The position numbers and the translations under genes are program-made. From contig SZWC01006810.1 of NCBI GenBank assembly GCA_023375785.1, positions 35,687 through 99,686 on the forward strand: a stretch of DNA of 64,000 bases, in the 5' to 3' direction. This DNA comes from Penium margaritaceum. Taxonomy: Eukaryota > Streptophyta > Zygnematophyceae > Desmidiales > Peniaceae. Under the pieces are notes generated by a model. The model was not told the origin of the DNA. It saw only the letters and a list, made by a program, of their open reading frames with translations, and searched no databases. Positions 22,044-34,080 of the stretch are shown one piece after another; position 1 is the first letter of the stretch; every line of letters begins with the position of its first letter.

Positions 22044-22900
22044 GGTGGTCTCCTTGAGGCACCGGAATAGCTCTCCGAGTACCCGGGTCTCGACCACCAA
22101 GGGAAAAGGAGCAGTGCCAGAATATCTCTGAATCAACATCCAGACATCACGCACGGCTTTTCGAACATCGGACGCACAAATTCAGCCACTAGATTTGCTC
22201 GTCGCATCGGTACAGTCCACCGGGTGTCCGGGTCTCAACCCACGGAGAAAACTCTCCTAGCTCGTGACAAGCCCAGAGGGCTGCCAAAACGCATCGACCA
22301 CATCTCGCCAGCGTTGTCGTAGGTGCTCGAGAAGTCTCGGCACAGTCCAGAGGCCCGTCGTGTCGTCACGCCCACCTCTATCATATACTGCCAACGTGGG
22401 TATATGGATGATGCATCAGCATCAGTCGTGACGGGTGGAAGCCACACAAACCAACACTCCCCCTGGCTGACATAGCTGTCCACGCAAGAACAAATGAACG
22501 AAGGCATGGAACAACAACGTATGCCAAACCACAATCTACACCAGTCAACCACACACACACTCATCTACTACCCATCTAAGGTCTCCGTAGACACTGGTAC
22601 ATCCCACCAAGTGTCTGGGTCTCGACCATAAGAGGAGTGATGCACACGCACACAAACCAGTGTAATGCATATCATACACATGTCAGATGACAAAATGGTC
22701 TCCTCGTGACACTAGCGGTACCTGTGCCCGGGTCTCGACCACTACGAGCAATCCTACAGGTGTATGTGTGCCGACCACAATAGAAACATCAATCAACACA
22801 TATGATCATAGAGGGTCTCCTCGTAACACGGGTGTACCTCACCACGTCTTCGGGTCTTGACCACTATAAGCAAACCAGCTGGCATGCAGATGCCACTGAG
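22044..22900. repeat. GGTCTC / GGGTCTCGACCAC repeat, block 2
   Basis: Five or so irregular units lie near 22047, 22210, 22578, 22699 and 22815. Each joins a GGTCTCCTCGTGACAC-like start to a GGGTCTCGACCA end about 35-45 bases later, with unique sequence between units. The last three units are spaced roughly 116-120 bp apart. No open reading frame is conserved among them. Confidence 0.75.
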
Positions 22901-23662
22901 TGAGAAGATTCCAGGAAGCTTCCTAGCCTTTGTGCTTGCTAGCCTGACAGCACGGGTCTGGCTGGTTGACACACAGGTCATGCAAGGGACAGCAAGGGTA
23001 GGGAGAGACACGTGCACTTGTATCTCAAGCTTCAACTGAAGTAAATGCAGAGAGGAATCACAAATGACAGGTCCACAGCATGAATAGCCGCCGTGGCTCA
23101 CGGCGGGTGGCGCACACGGCGGTGCCTGTCAAACCTGAACCGGCCCAAATCCACTGTTTTGGCCATAATTCTGCGCACAAGCGTCCAAACGGAGCGCCGT
23201 TTGATCCTACGGATGCACAACAAAAAGACAGACACAACGACTGGTCACATGCCTACGTCCTGGAACAGCCGGAGAGTGTAAGAAAACAAACATATAAATC
23301 AGCCTGGCAGGGCTGTCCACCGAGAAAATCCTGAAGACCTCCAAACGTAGTCCGTGGGCTGTGGGAGCCCTCTGGTACACTGGGTAGGCTGCCAGGCTGC
23401 CTCCAGCGGGTGGAGCATCACCTCAGGGAACTCTGTCTCCAGCTGGGTCCGCCTCAAGGATGTGCACGAGCATGGACACGNNNNNNNNNNNNNNNNNNNN
23501 NNNNNNNNNNNNNNNNNNNNNNNNNNNNNNNNNNNNNNNNNNNNNNNNNNNNNNNNNNNNNNNNNNNNNNNNNNNNNNNNNNNNNNNNNNNNNNNNNNNN
23601 NNNNNNNNNNNNNNNNNNNNNNNNNNNNNNNNNNNNNNNNNNNNNNNNNNNNNNNCACAACA
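22901..23662 (-). repeat. Solo LTR L2 (E1/E7 family) with 5-bp target duplication
   Basis: On the minus strand it starts TGTTGTG (at 23662) and ends ATCTTCTCA (at 22901). CTGAG flanks it on both sides (22896-22900 and 23663-23667). No internal region is attached. It sits at the outer edge of the 3' LTR of E7 and is therefore younger than E7. A 176-base N run hides part of it. Confidence 0.8.
23480..23655. other. Sequence gap (176 N)
   Basis: Unknown bases inside L2. Comparison with the E8 LTR suggests only some 50-60 bases are missing, so the gap length is probably nominal. Confidence 0.95.
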
Positions 23663-23663
23663 C

Positions 23664-24307
23664 TGAGAAGATGCATGGAAGCTTCCTAGCAACACAGCCG
23701 CCGACTACGTGTCACTGCCTGGTCAGATGGTGACGACCGTCACAAGTCCTACACACAACGGCATGGGTCTGGCTAGGAGACACAAGGCAAAGTGTCAGAA
23801 TACTTCAATAGCATTTGCAGACAGAAATGACAATTGACAGGTCCATGGCATAAGTACCTGCCACGGCACATGGCGGGTGTCGTACGCAGCAGTGCAAGGT
23901 CTTTCCTAAAACCGGCCCAAAACCACTGTTTTGGACGTAATTGTACGCAGACATATCAAAACGCTACGCCGTCTGAACCTAGACATGCAAGATCAAAAGC
24001 CGGACGCTACGACTGGTCACATGCATGCATCTGGCATCAAACGGTGGACATACAATGCAAAAACATGCAAATCGGGCCCACGGCCAGTCCACCGATAAAT
24101 TTTTGCGTGCTGTAGAAAAATCGTAGGAGGTCTCGGGTAGCGTCGAGAGCTCTGGAACGGTCATCAGTCAGCTCCAGGATGGTACTCCGCCACCAGATGA
24201 TGCACCGGTGCTTCCAGGATAAGCATCAAGGATCTACGTGAGTATGGATACGGCCAAGTGGTCATAGTAAACTGTACAGGTCAACGGGAACGTCACAAAT
24301 CACAACA
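23664..24307 (-). repeat. 3' LTR of E7
   Basis: 644 bp, TGTTGTG to GCATCTTCTCA on the minus strand, next to the purine tract GTCATGGAGGAG at 24308-24319. Same length as the 5' LTR of E8. Confidence 0.88.
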
Positions 24308-24459
24308 CTCCTCCATGACCCAATGGTATGCATGTCCATACACGTGCAGCACTGAGATGAGTACAACGAATGCAACAAAAAATGTGACAAGGACACAGAC
24401 GCACCCCACAATCGACCACTCTCAAGCAAGGGGCAAAGTCCAACAGAACGAATAGCCAC

Positions 24460-25960
24460 CAGGAACTTTCCGCATGCTAGTGCCTTTGTCAAGAAGTCAG
24501 CACGCTGCATGTCAGTGCCAACCCAAATGACGGAGATTATGTGTCGCTCCACCACATCACGCACAAAGTAATGCTCAATTGCAATGTGCTTTGTGCAAGC
24601 ATGAAAGACACCACAGTTCTCCGCAATGGCAAGAGCACTCTGGTTGTCGCAACAAACCACAATGGCGGGTACTGACTGGCCAAGCTCATGGAACAGGCGC
24701 TGCAGCCATACCGCCTCAGCAGCCCCTGCACTCAGAGCAACGTACTTTGCCTCCAATGAGCTACGTGCAATGCAGCTCTGCTTCCCGCTCCGCCAGGACA
24801 CAGCGGCCCCACCGAGCAGAAACATGTAACCGGTGCGACTGCATCCATCTGGGCTCCAGGCTTAATCGCTGTCGGTGTAGCCGTCAAGGGCCACCGAACA
24901 CTGCCGGAAAAAGCAGAGTCCAAGGTACGGTGTGGAGACCACGTACCGCACCACTTGCACAGTCGCGTGGGCTCTAGTGCGTGGAGCCAGCGAAAACTGG
25001 GCAAGGAGGTTGACGGCAAATGGGAAGTCAGGACGTGTGGAAGTGGCCACATACATCAAAAATCCGATGAGACGAAGGTACAAGGTCACATCCATTGTCT
25101 CCTCCATTTGTGTGGGATCGTGTAGGGCATCTTGCCTGTCATGCGTGAGAGGTGTGGAAGTCGTGGGCACTGCGCGAAGAAGGTCACTGAAGCGGTCCCC
25201 CACAACACGTGCGTAACAGGCCTAATGCAGTAGAAGAGTACAATGTCTGCGGTCTCACATAAACTCCATGCCAAGAAACACCGCTGCAGAACCAAGGTCC
25301 TTGATCCTGTAGGCAGTCTGGAGGACATCCTTGGCCTCCTTCTCAGCCTCCAGTGAAAGAGACGTGATCAGAAGGTTGTCGACATAGACCAAGATGGCGG
25401 TGAATCGCTCAAGCAGCTGTCGGATGAAGAGAGAGGGATCTGCCTCGCTTTGAACATATCCCGCATGAGTCAGGGTGCGAGTGATCTCCTGGTTCCAACA
25501 CCAAGGAGAGTGCTTGAGGTCATACAAGGACTTGCACAAGGGCCAGACCTTGTCACCCTCCTCAAAGCCGGGTGGCTCAGCCACGTAAATCTCCTCATCC
25601 AGAGAGTCATGGAGTAGCACATTGTTCACATCCATCTGGTGCAGTTCCCAGTCATGCTGAGCCAATACACCGAACAGAGCTCGAGCTCGGGTCATGCTAT
25701 CGACAGGGGTAAAGGTGTCAGTGTAATCGATGCCCTAAATCTAAGAGTAACCCTTGATGACAAACCGAGCCTTCTGGCGTTTCACTGAGCCATTCGCCTT
25801 CACTTTCTTGTAAAAGACCCACTTGACCTTAATCGCCTTCCTCCTTGGTGGGAGGTCGACTAGCTCGTAAACTACGAGCTCTCGGATGGCGCAAAGCTCA
25901 TCCTCGCAAGCAGCACGCCAAGCGTGAGCATCCTAAGACAAGAGAGCTTCCCTCAGTGTA
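24460..25960 (-). pseudogene. E7 reverse transcriptase and RNase H region
   Basis: RT blocks [22 protein letters not shown] and AVFLGMEFM are followed by RNase H blocks [27 protein letters not shown] and ADFLTKALA. The order is that of copia polyproteins. Fossil, with several breaks. Confidence 0.88.
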
Positions 25961-28060
25961 CACGGGTCGGGCGCCATAGAGGGAGAGCTCTGCGTGTCAA
26001 GAGCACAAGCCTCAGTGCTAGGTTTGATGACCACAAGATCGGCTGTTGCATCACAAGCGATATGAAACTCACGAGTGACAAGGTCGTGCCCTACGAGCCA
26101 CACTAGATGTACCTCTGTATGCTCAGTGTGGACACTCAGGCCTAGGGCCTTTGTACCGGATCTCCACTCGCGATGTTGCGAGCGTAGTGTTTGGGTGAGG
26201 GAGAAGATACTCGCTGAGCTTCGGAGTCCAATTGTCCAAGACGACCGCAAGGCTCACGGGAGTAACCCGGGCTTGAGGGGCGTATCTCTGGCTCATCAAC
26301 GGGCACAATCGCAGCTGGGGAAGGATGAGGCAAGGGAGCTGGTGATGCCGTGTAAGGAGATGCGGGTGTGGACGACATGAGGCTCGGTGTGACAGTAGGA
26401 ACATGTGAGGCTAGTCCACGCACAAAGGCAGGAATGCCCGCGGACATAGGTATGGTCACAGGAGTACGCATAGGTACAAGATCATGGGTACCTGTGGAGT
26501 GCTTGTGGACAAGGGTAGAAGCCGACGGTGCTGGAGAAGTCTCTGGACCAACAGCGATGATCGCTGGGTCATCAAGAGCTGAAGAAGTAGAGGGAGCTCA
26601 AACGGACACATCAGCCAGACGAGCAGTGCTCGCAGACGCAGACTCCCCCATCCATCAAGAAACCTGACACGTGGGAATGTGTATGACGCACAGGGATGTG
26701 ATTAAAGTCAAATCACGGTGGGTGACGGACTCAAAGAAGAGCGCGTCACGGGACTCAACAATGCGACGACGAGTAGGGTCCCAACAACGCTATGCCTTTA
26801 ACCACGGGGAGATGCCAACGAAGGCACACACGCGACCCCGCGGTGAGACCTTGGACCCCTGCTGTTCCTCAGTATACCACACAGAAGCCAAGGATCCCAG
26901 ACACGAGCGAGGCGCAAGTCAACACGGTGGCCAAACCAGAGCTCATACGGTGTGACGTGGTCCGGAAGAGGACCGTGCGGGAGGCGGTTCCAAACCCAAG
27001 TCATGTAGGTGAAACCTTCAAAAGCAAAGGACTCCAGAAGACCGCACTCAAACCGCATAGCGCGAACCGCATCCTCCATGGTGCGATTCCACCGCTCAGA
27101 AACACCGTTGTGGTGAGGAGTAGCAGAAGTAGAGACCTGGTGAAAAATCCCGTGCTCGGTGAAGAATCTTTCCATCTCGCCAAGAAAATCGACGCCGCAA
27201 TCCGAGCAGAAGGTGTGAAGCATGTGGCGGGACTGGCGCTCAGCCATCACTAGCCAGAGGCAAACTCCAAGAGCAGTGTCACTCTTCTGGCTCAGGCTGT
27301 AGACCCACCGCATCCGGGTGAAATCATCAGTCATGGTCAAGACGTATCGACCCCGATCGGACAGAGACTTGATAGGTAGGGGACCAAGAAGGTCCGAATG
27401 GACTAACTTGAGAGGGCAGAGTGCGCGTGAATGGGAGTCATGGTAGGTGCAACGATGTATCTACCCTAAGCTCAAAAGAGACAGTCAGTCTTGGGCGGCT
27501 TCTCGAAAGAAGCCGCGTCAAGACTGAGGGTGGACCGTGTCCGAATGAGCTTCGACACAGTGTCGAAGCCTTCATGGCACAGGCGGCGATGAAGCAATCG
27601 CTTGTGCTCATGAGACAGAACACTGGTGACAAAAACACAAGCGGAAGGGGAGGGGGAGCAAGGAGAAGAAGTCCGAGAGACACGATACATGTCATCCACA
27701 ACAGAGGCACGAAGAACAACGCTACGAGTGTCAATAGCAGTCACAGTCGCGGACTCTGCAATGTGCTCCACATAGAGTCCCTTCATTGTGAAAACATGTC
27801 CAAAAAGCAAACTGAGCTCAAGGTCAGGCACAAATAGCACCTTCAAAAGATACAAGAGTCTAGACAGACCATCAAAACATCCGCCCCAGACACCCTCAAC
27901 TAGCAATGACTGACCAGAGCCTGTGCGAACGGAATGAACAAATGCAACAGGGCCAAGAACAACAAAATCACTACAATGAGAGGTCATGTGATGAGTGGCA
28001 CCGGAGTCGATGATCCAAGTGCCACGGGAATCACGACTAGAGGACGTCACTATACAACGG
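25960..28060 (-). pseudogene. E7 linker, integrase and protease region
   Basis: From right to left: protease (TWIIDSGATHHMTSH, VLFVPDLELSLLF, about 27780-28060), pre-integrase and integrase (LTMTDDFTRMRWVY, HHNGVSERWNRTMEDAV, TWVWNRLPHGPLP, about 26760-27500), then a Pro/Ser/Thr-rich linker to RT. The homologous regions in E8 and E11 have the same order. Confidence 0.87.
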
Positions 28061-28079
28061 GCGATGGAACACTCGGCTT

Positions 28080-29880
28080 CAGATGGAACCTGGACAGCAG
28101 GTGGAGAGGAACGACGAAAGCCACAAAGGTGAGATTCATGAATCCAATCCGTACGGTCAGGCCCATTGTCATCACATGCCAACTGTACACCCGTACACAA
28201 GTCATCCCGAGCCACAAGAATAGAAAAATAGATAGTTTGTGAACCACCCGGCAATGAAAACACACTCGCACCTTCTTGAAAGTGAAGTGCCGGAAGGTGT
28301 CGGAGCTTGGCGATGGTGCGATCACGTGGGTCAAGGTCACCGCTGGTCGCCGGTGGTGAAGCGGGAACTGCTGCGGTCGTGGTCGCCGCGCACCCACAAG
28401 ATATGTTGCTCGACGTAGACCGTAGTGCGTGCGCAGCCTGGAGCCCGTGAATAATCCACGCCCAGTCAAGCGGCTGTTGGGACTCGGTGTAGCGATGGGT
28501 GCCTCCACAGTTGTAGCAGTAAACGGAGTGTCCACTACTACTACCTGATGACGGCTGCTGTTGCGACTGCTGCTGGCCCAAGCCGCGCCTCCTTCACCCC
28601 TTTCTCCCCTATACTGCTGCCGCCACACCCTCTGTCTGAGTCGGTGTAATCGGGGTTGAAGGGGAGGAGGAGAACGTGATAGAGGATGAAGAAGGAGTCT
28701 ACAGAAGCAGCTTTGGTGGTGATGCAATGACTGCTACAGCAATGGAGGGCACTTGATGAGCCACGGGTGCGGAATTCACCAGGAGGAAGAGCTGGTACAC
28801 CCATGGAAGAAGCTGTAGTGAAGTCAAAAAAGGGCTTGAGCACGGCATCGCTGTATCTCGTGAAGATGTCTGTGTGCTCAATGTGAACCCCGAGCATGAT
28901 CGTGCGGAGCGCCCATAGTTGTGTACCTTCTGACATCGCAAGGCGCGTGTAAAAGTGCATGGCGTGTTGCCAGTAGTTGGTTGCATGCTCGACAGGCCCC
29001 TGACAAAGGGAGTGAGAGGCACGGAAGTGTGCAGCGTGGGTGGCATGTGTCTGTGCAGCAAGAAGGGATAATGCTACATCCCAGCCCTCGCATGGACAAC
29101 CACCAGTGCCTGTGCTCGCTTCCCCAAGGAATGAGCGGAAGTCGATGACGGTCTCGCGCGATATGCCGTAGAGAAGTCCGCGCATCGCCCTAGCCGCTAT
29201 CAGCACCTGTGCTCGGTCCGTAGTCTGATACGGACTGTGGTAGTAGGGCCACACGCCTTCTGAAGTGGCCCAAACCTGGAAGAGGATCTCCCAGTAGTCA
29301 AAGCCGTCCTCGCTGACATACCGTGGGGGTGATGTCTCGAAGTCCTTGGATTGCCGGTCCATAGGGAGAGCAACCATAGGCTAGGAAGGACAAGGGATGG
29401 GAAAGACGCAAGGAAGAGGGAAGTCATTGGGGTGGAGGTCAGGCGACCATCGAGACTCAGGAAAACGAGATGTGTGTGGAGGCCGAGAGCTCGTCAGAAG
29501 CTAGCGGAGATGCTTCTGAAGCACACGAATCTTGTGCTCATGGGAGTCGCCCTCCATGCCTGGCATGTCTTGATCCTCGTCCCAAGGATCAACAGGTGGT
29601 GGGTCGGCTCCAGCTCTTGTCTCCGATGTTGGAGCTGATTGCTGCGTAGAGGGTGTGACCCCGGCCGCTCCAGCAGAGGCCTCTCGTGGAGTCATGGAAT
29701 GTCCTCGAAGAAGCTCAATGAGTGTACCGATGGCGTCAGCTTACTCCTGCTGCAGGCAACGCATCTCGTTGTGCAGGCGCCGCAGGTCCTCAATAGCCTG
29801 CGAACGTGGGCTCATGACCCCTCAGGAGGAAGAAGAGGGATCTAGTACCCTTTTCCCCTTCTCGCCAGACGGAGCCATGA
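28080..29880 (-). pseudogene. E7 gag region
   Basis: The gag begins near 29878 with MAPSGEKGKRV, continues with an acidic segment, then KDFETSPPRY, YWEILFQVWATSEGVWPYY, a THATHAAHFRASHSLCQGP block and a knuckle-like CYNCGGTHRYTES near 28500. E8 gag is its close relative. Confidence 0.83.
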
Positions 29881-29994
29881 CGCCACTCATCATGGGCCGA
29901 GATGTCAATGTGGTTGAATTGCATAAACGTGAGCGTTTCTCGATGAGATGAAACGCTAACAACTTTTGACCCTCTGGCCAAAAACTTCACTAAG

Positions 29995-30070
29995 GCTGAT
30001 GTCAGCAGGAAGTTGCTGATGTCAGCATGACCTGATGACATCAGCAAGTGAAAATGCTGATGTCAGCTCG
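29995..30070 (-). promoter_or_regulatory. TGATGTCAGC cluster before E7 gag
   Basis: Four copies of CTGATGTCAGC or its complement lie within 75 bases, 115-190 bases upstream of the gag start. A matching cluster precedes E8 gag. They could be transcription factor sites or RNA hairpins; the sequence alone does not decide. Confidence 0.45.
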
Positions 30071-30119
30071 CCTTCCCTCCTTTTTTCCCTCTTTTTCATT
30101 TGTGTGAACCTTCGCGATT

Positions 30120-30798
30120 GCTGTGCGAGCAGGCGGCCGCTCCGCAATACCCACGCGGAAGCTTAGCAGAAGCTGCTTTACAGCTTCAGCTTACATGCTG
30201 CTGCTGCTACGGCATCAACTGCAAAAGCCTTGGGAATGCATGCGGGGTAGCTGCCTAGCGGCTCCGTGCGCAGTTGTGGTACCAGTTGTGTGCTGCTGTT
30301 GCTGCTCTCTGCGCTACGACTGTTGCACGCTGCTGCCACCGCCACGCGCTGCTGCTGCTGATGCTGCTCCGCTACTGCTACCGCCCTTGTTGTTGCCACT
30401 ACTATTGCGCTACTGCTGTGCTGTTATCGCTGCTGCTGCTACTGCTGCTACTGTGCTACAGCTGTGCTGCTCCCGCCGCATGCCGCTGCTGAGCTGCTTC
30501 CGCCGCACGCTGCTGCTGCTGCCGCGCGCTGCTGCCGCCGCTATTACTGATGCTCCTTAGTGCTGCTACTGCTGCATGTGCCAATGTCGGCAGTTGCTGG
30601 CGAGTGCAGTCTACTGCAGCTCTCACCTGCTGCCGCTAGCGGCTGCTGCTGATGCACTCTCACGTGGTGATGGTGAGCGACGTCGACGGCGATCCGTTGT
30701 CATCGTCGATAGGTCCCTGTGGATTTGCTACAACGATGTCTCTCACTGCTACTACTCTGTTGTGTCTCTACTGGGCAGCTCGGTGAGAACTGTCTCAC
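30120..30798 (-). repeat. CAG-triplet leader of E7
   Basis: GCT triplets on the plus strand (CAG on the element strand) fill the space between the primer site and the TGATGTCAGC cluster. Confidence 0.82.
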
Positions 30799-30799
30799 T

Positions 30800-30811
30800 G
30801 CTCTGATACCA
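30800..30811 (-). promoter_or_regulatory. Primer binding site of E7
   Basis: TGGTATCAGAGC on the minus strand, directly next to the LTR end at 30812. Confidence 0.87.
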
Positions 30812-31123
30812 TGAGAAGATGCATGGAAGCTTCCTAGCAACATAGCTACCAACTATGCTTCAGTGCCTGGTCAGACGGTGACAACAGTCACAAGTCATGC
30901 ACACAACGGCAAGGGTCTTGCTAGGAGACATAAGGCAAAGTGTCAGAATGCTTCACTAGCATTTGCAGAGAGAAATGACAAATGAGAGGTCCATGGTATA
31001 AGTACGTGCCGCGGCACACGGCGGGTGTCGCATGCGACAGTGCAACATCTGTCCTAAAACCGGCCCAAAACCACTGTTTTGGCCGAAACTCCGCACCGAC
31101 ATATCAGAATGCTACGCCGTCTG
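30812..31123 (-). repeat. 5' LTR of E7, cut by E8
   Basis: Matches the last 312 bp of the 3' LTR and stops exactly where the E8 LTR starts (TGTTGTG at 31124). The remainder should have lain beyond the 3' end of E8 but is lost with the truncation there. Confidence 0.88.
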
Positions 31124-31767
31124 TGTTGTGATTTGTGACGTTCCCCTCGACCTGTACAGTTTACTATGATCACTTGGCCCTATCCATACTCGTGCAGATC
31201 CCTGGTGCTGACCCTGGAGGTACCGGTGCGTCATCTGGTGGCGGACTACCATCCTAGAGCTGACTGATGACCGTTCTAGAGCTCTGGACGCTACCCGGGA
31301 ACTCGTGCATTTTTTCTACAGCATGCAGGAGTTTATCGCTGGACTGACCCTGGGCCTGATTTGCATGTTTTTGCTTTGTGTGTCCACCATTTGATTCCGT
31401 ATGCATGCATGTGACCAGTCGTAGTGTCTGGCTTTTGATCCTCTACGCCTAGGTTCAGACAGCGTAGCGTTCCGATATGTCTGCGCAGAGTTACGGCCAA
31501 AACAGTGGTTTTGGGCCGGTTTTAGGACAGATCTTGCACTGGCGCGTGCAACACCCGCCGTGCGCTGCGGCACGTACTTATGCCATGGACCTGTCATTTG
31601 TCATTTCTCTCTCCAAATGCTATTGAAGCATTCTGACACTTTGCCTCATGTCTCCTAGCCAGACCCTTGCCGTTGTGTGCAGGAGTTGTGACTGTCGTCA
31701 CCGTCTGACCTGGCACTAGCGCCTAGTCAGCGGCTGTGTCACTAGGAAGCTTCCACGCATCTTCTCA
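31124..31767 (+). repeat. 5' LTR of E8
   Basis: 644 bp, TGTTGTG to CATCTTCTCA, followed by the primer site at 31768. Confidence 0.9.
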
Positions 31768-31780
31768 TGGTATCCAGACA
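31768..31780 (+). promoter_or_regulatory. Primer binding site of E8
   Basis: TGGTATCCAGACA resembles the initiator tRNA-Met complement used by the neighbouring elements, in the position directly after the LTR. Confidence 0.75.
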
Positions 31781-31799
31781 GTGAGACAATTCTCACCGA

Positions 31800-32345
31800 G
31801 CTGCACAACACAAATGCAGCAGAGCAGCAGTAGCGAGATTCACCACTGCAGCAGATCCACAGGGACTTATCAACGACGACAACCGATCGCCGTCGACGTT
31901 GCTCCACCATCACCATGTAAGACTGCATTAGCAGTAGCCACTAGCTGTAGTAGGCGACAGCTGTAGTAGACTGCAGTCGCCAGCAATGGCTGACATTGGC
32001 ACATGATGTAGTAGCAGTACTGAGCAGCAGTAGCGTTGAGCAGCAGCAATAGCAGCAGAGCTACAGCAGCGATGGCAGCAGCGCGCGGTGACAGCAGTAG
32101 CACGTGGCAGCAGTAACACAGTAGCAGTAGAGCAGAAGCGGCAGTAGTAGCGGCGGCAGCAGCACAGGAGCAGTGCAGCAGCAGTGGCAACAACAGCGAC
32201 AGCAGCAACAGTGTAGCAACAGCGTGTAGCAGCCATAGCACACAGCAATAGCGCGTAGCTGCTGCCACGGCCGCGCACGCAACCGCCAGGCAGCTGCCTC
32301 ATACGCAGCCGTGCGGCTGCTGTTGAAGCTCACGCTACAGCAACA
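31800..32345 (+). repeat. CAG-triplet leader of E8
   Basis: Interrupted AGCAGCAG / CAGTAG triplets on the coding strand between the primer site and the TGATGTCAGC cluster. Confidence 0.82.
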
Positions 32346-32459
32346 GTAGCAGCTGAGCAGAAGCTGGGCAATAGCTTCCGCTCAGCTTCTGCGTGGCTGC
32401 TACGGAGCGGCCGCCTACTCGCGCAACAACCGTGAAGGTTGACAGAAAAAGGGAGGGCA

Positions 32460-32545
32460 AGCTGATGCCAGCATTTTTCCTTGCTGATGTCATCAGGTCA
32501 TGCCGATGACAGCAACTTCTTCCTGACGTCAGCACTTACCTTAGT
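32460..32545 (+). promoter_or_regulatory. TGATGTCAGC cluster before E8 gag
   Basis: Copies such as GCTGATGCCAGC, GCTGATGTCATC and CTGACGTCAGC lie 100-180 bases before the gag start, corresponding to those in E7. Confidence 0.45.
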
Positions 32546-32642
32546 GAGTTTTTTGATCGGAGGGTCAAAATTTGGCAACATTTCAACTTTTCGAGAAACG
32601 CTCACGTTTCTGCAATTCGACCACGTTAACGTCACAGCCCAT

Positions 32643-34080
32643 AATGAGCGGCGACATGGCTCCATCTAGTGAGAAGGGAAAAAGGGTATTAGATCCCTCT
32701 TCTTCCTCCTCAGGGGTCATGAGCCCACGTTTGCAAGCTATTGAGGACCTGCGAAGCCAGCACAACGAGTTGCGTTGCATGTATTGGGAGCAGACTGACG
32801 CCATCCATACACTCACCGAGTTTCTTTGAGGACATTCCACGACTCCACGGCAAACCTCTGGTGGAGCGGCGGGGTCACACCCTCTACACAATAGTCACCT
32901 CCAACACCGGAGACAGGAGCTGGAGCCGACCCGCCACCTCTTGATCCTTGGGACGAGGATCCAGATATGCCAGGCATGGAGGGTGAATCCCCCGAACACG
33001 AGATTCGTGTGCTTTATGAGCGTCTCCGCCACCTTCAAACAAGCTCTCAGCCCCCACACACATCTTGCTTCCCCAGTTTTGATCATCGCCTGACCTCCAA
33101 CCCAGTGAGTTTCCTCTTCCTGGCGTATTTCCCATCCCTAGTCCTTCCCAGCTTGTGGTTGCTCTCCCTACGGAGCGGCAACCCAAGGACTTCGAGACAC
33201 CGAGGACGGCTTTGACTGCTGGGAGATCCTCTTCCAGGTCTCGGCCACTTCAAAGGGTGTGTGGCCCTACTACCAAAGTCCATAACAGACTACGGACCAA
33301 GCCCATGTGCTGACAACGGCTAGGGCGATGCGCGGACTTCTCTACGCTAGTGCACGAGACCGTCGTCGACTTCCGCTCGTTCCTTGGCGAGGCGGGCACA
33401 GGCACCGGTGCTGATCCACGCAGGGGCTGGGACCTAGCATTATCCTTGCTTGTCGTAGAGACGCACGCCACCGGCATCGCGCACATTCCTGCATTTCACT
33501 CCCTTTGCCAGGGGCCTGCCGAGCCTGCAACCGACTACTGGCAACGCGCGATGCGTATTTACACGCGCCTTGGGACCTCAGGAGGTACACAGTTGTCGGT
33601 GCTCTGCACGATCATGCTCGTGGTTCGCCTTGAGCACACAGACATCTTCACATGGTACATCGATGTCGTGCTGGAGCCTTTTTTGGCCTCACTACATCTT
33701 ATTCCCTGGGCGCACCAGCTCTTCCTCTAGGTGACTTCTGCTCGTGAGGCAGCCATGGCTCATTAGGAGACCTCCATTGCTGTAGCAGTCGTTGCATCGC
33801 CACCGACGCCCCTCCTGTAGACTCCTTCTCCATCCTCTATCACGTCCTCCTCCTCCCCTTCCACCCCGATTACACGGACTCAAACACAAGGTGTCATAGC
33901 AACAGCACAGGGGAAGAACGGGTGATGGAGGCGCGACTCCAGCAAAGAGCAGTCGCAGTAGCAGCCGTCATCGGGCAGTAGCAGTGGACGCTCCATTCAC
34001 TGCTAAAACTGAGGAGGTGCCCATCGCTACACCGGGTGCCAGCAGCCACTCGACTGGGTGCTGATTACTCGTGGGCTCCA
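32643..34080 (+). pseudogene. E8 gag region
   Basis: Starts near 32643-32656 with a MAPSSEKGKRVLD-like sequence. It then shows RPKDFETPR-like, CWEILFQVS, VDFRSFLGEAG and ATDYWQRAMRIYTRL blocks shared with E7. The knuckle region is near 34000. Broken in several places. Confidence 0.83.

Larger units (their letters stand above)
23664..31123 (-). mobile_element. Ty1/copia element E7, nearly full length
   Basis: On the minus strand, right to left: 5' LTR (cut at 31123 by E8), primer site, CAG leader, gag, protease, integrase, linker, RT, RNase H and the complete 3' LTR. All domains are recognisable but the coding region is broken, with roughly ten lesions. Over about 312 comparable bases the two LTR pieces differ at some 42 positions (about 13%, counted by eye), the oldest value measurable here. 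Confidence 0.9.

Noticed and set aside
22044-22900. Spaced repeats as a CRISPR array
   Set aside because: Units and spacing are irregular, the repeats are imperfect, no cas gene exists, and the DNA is eukaryotic.
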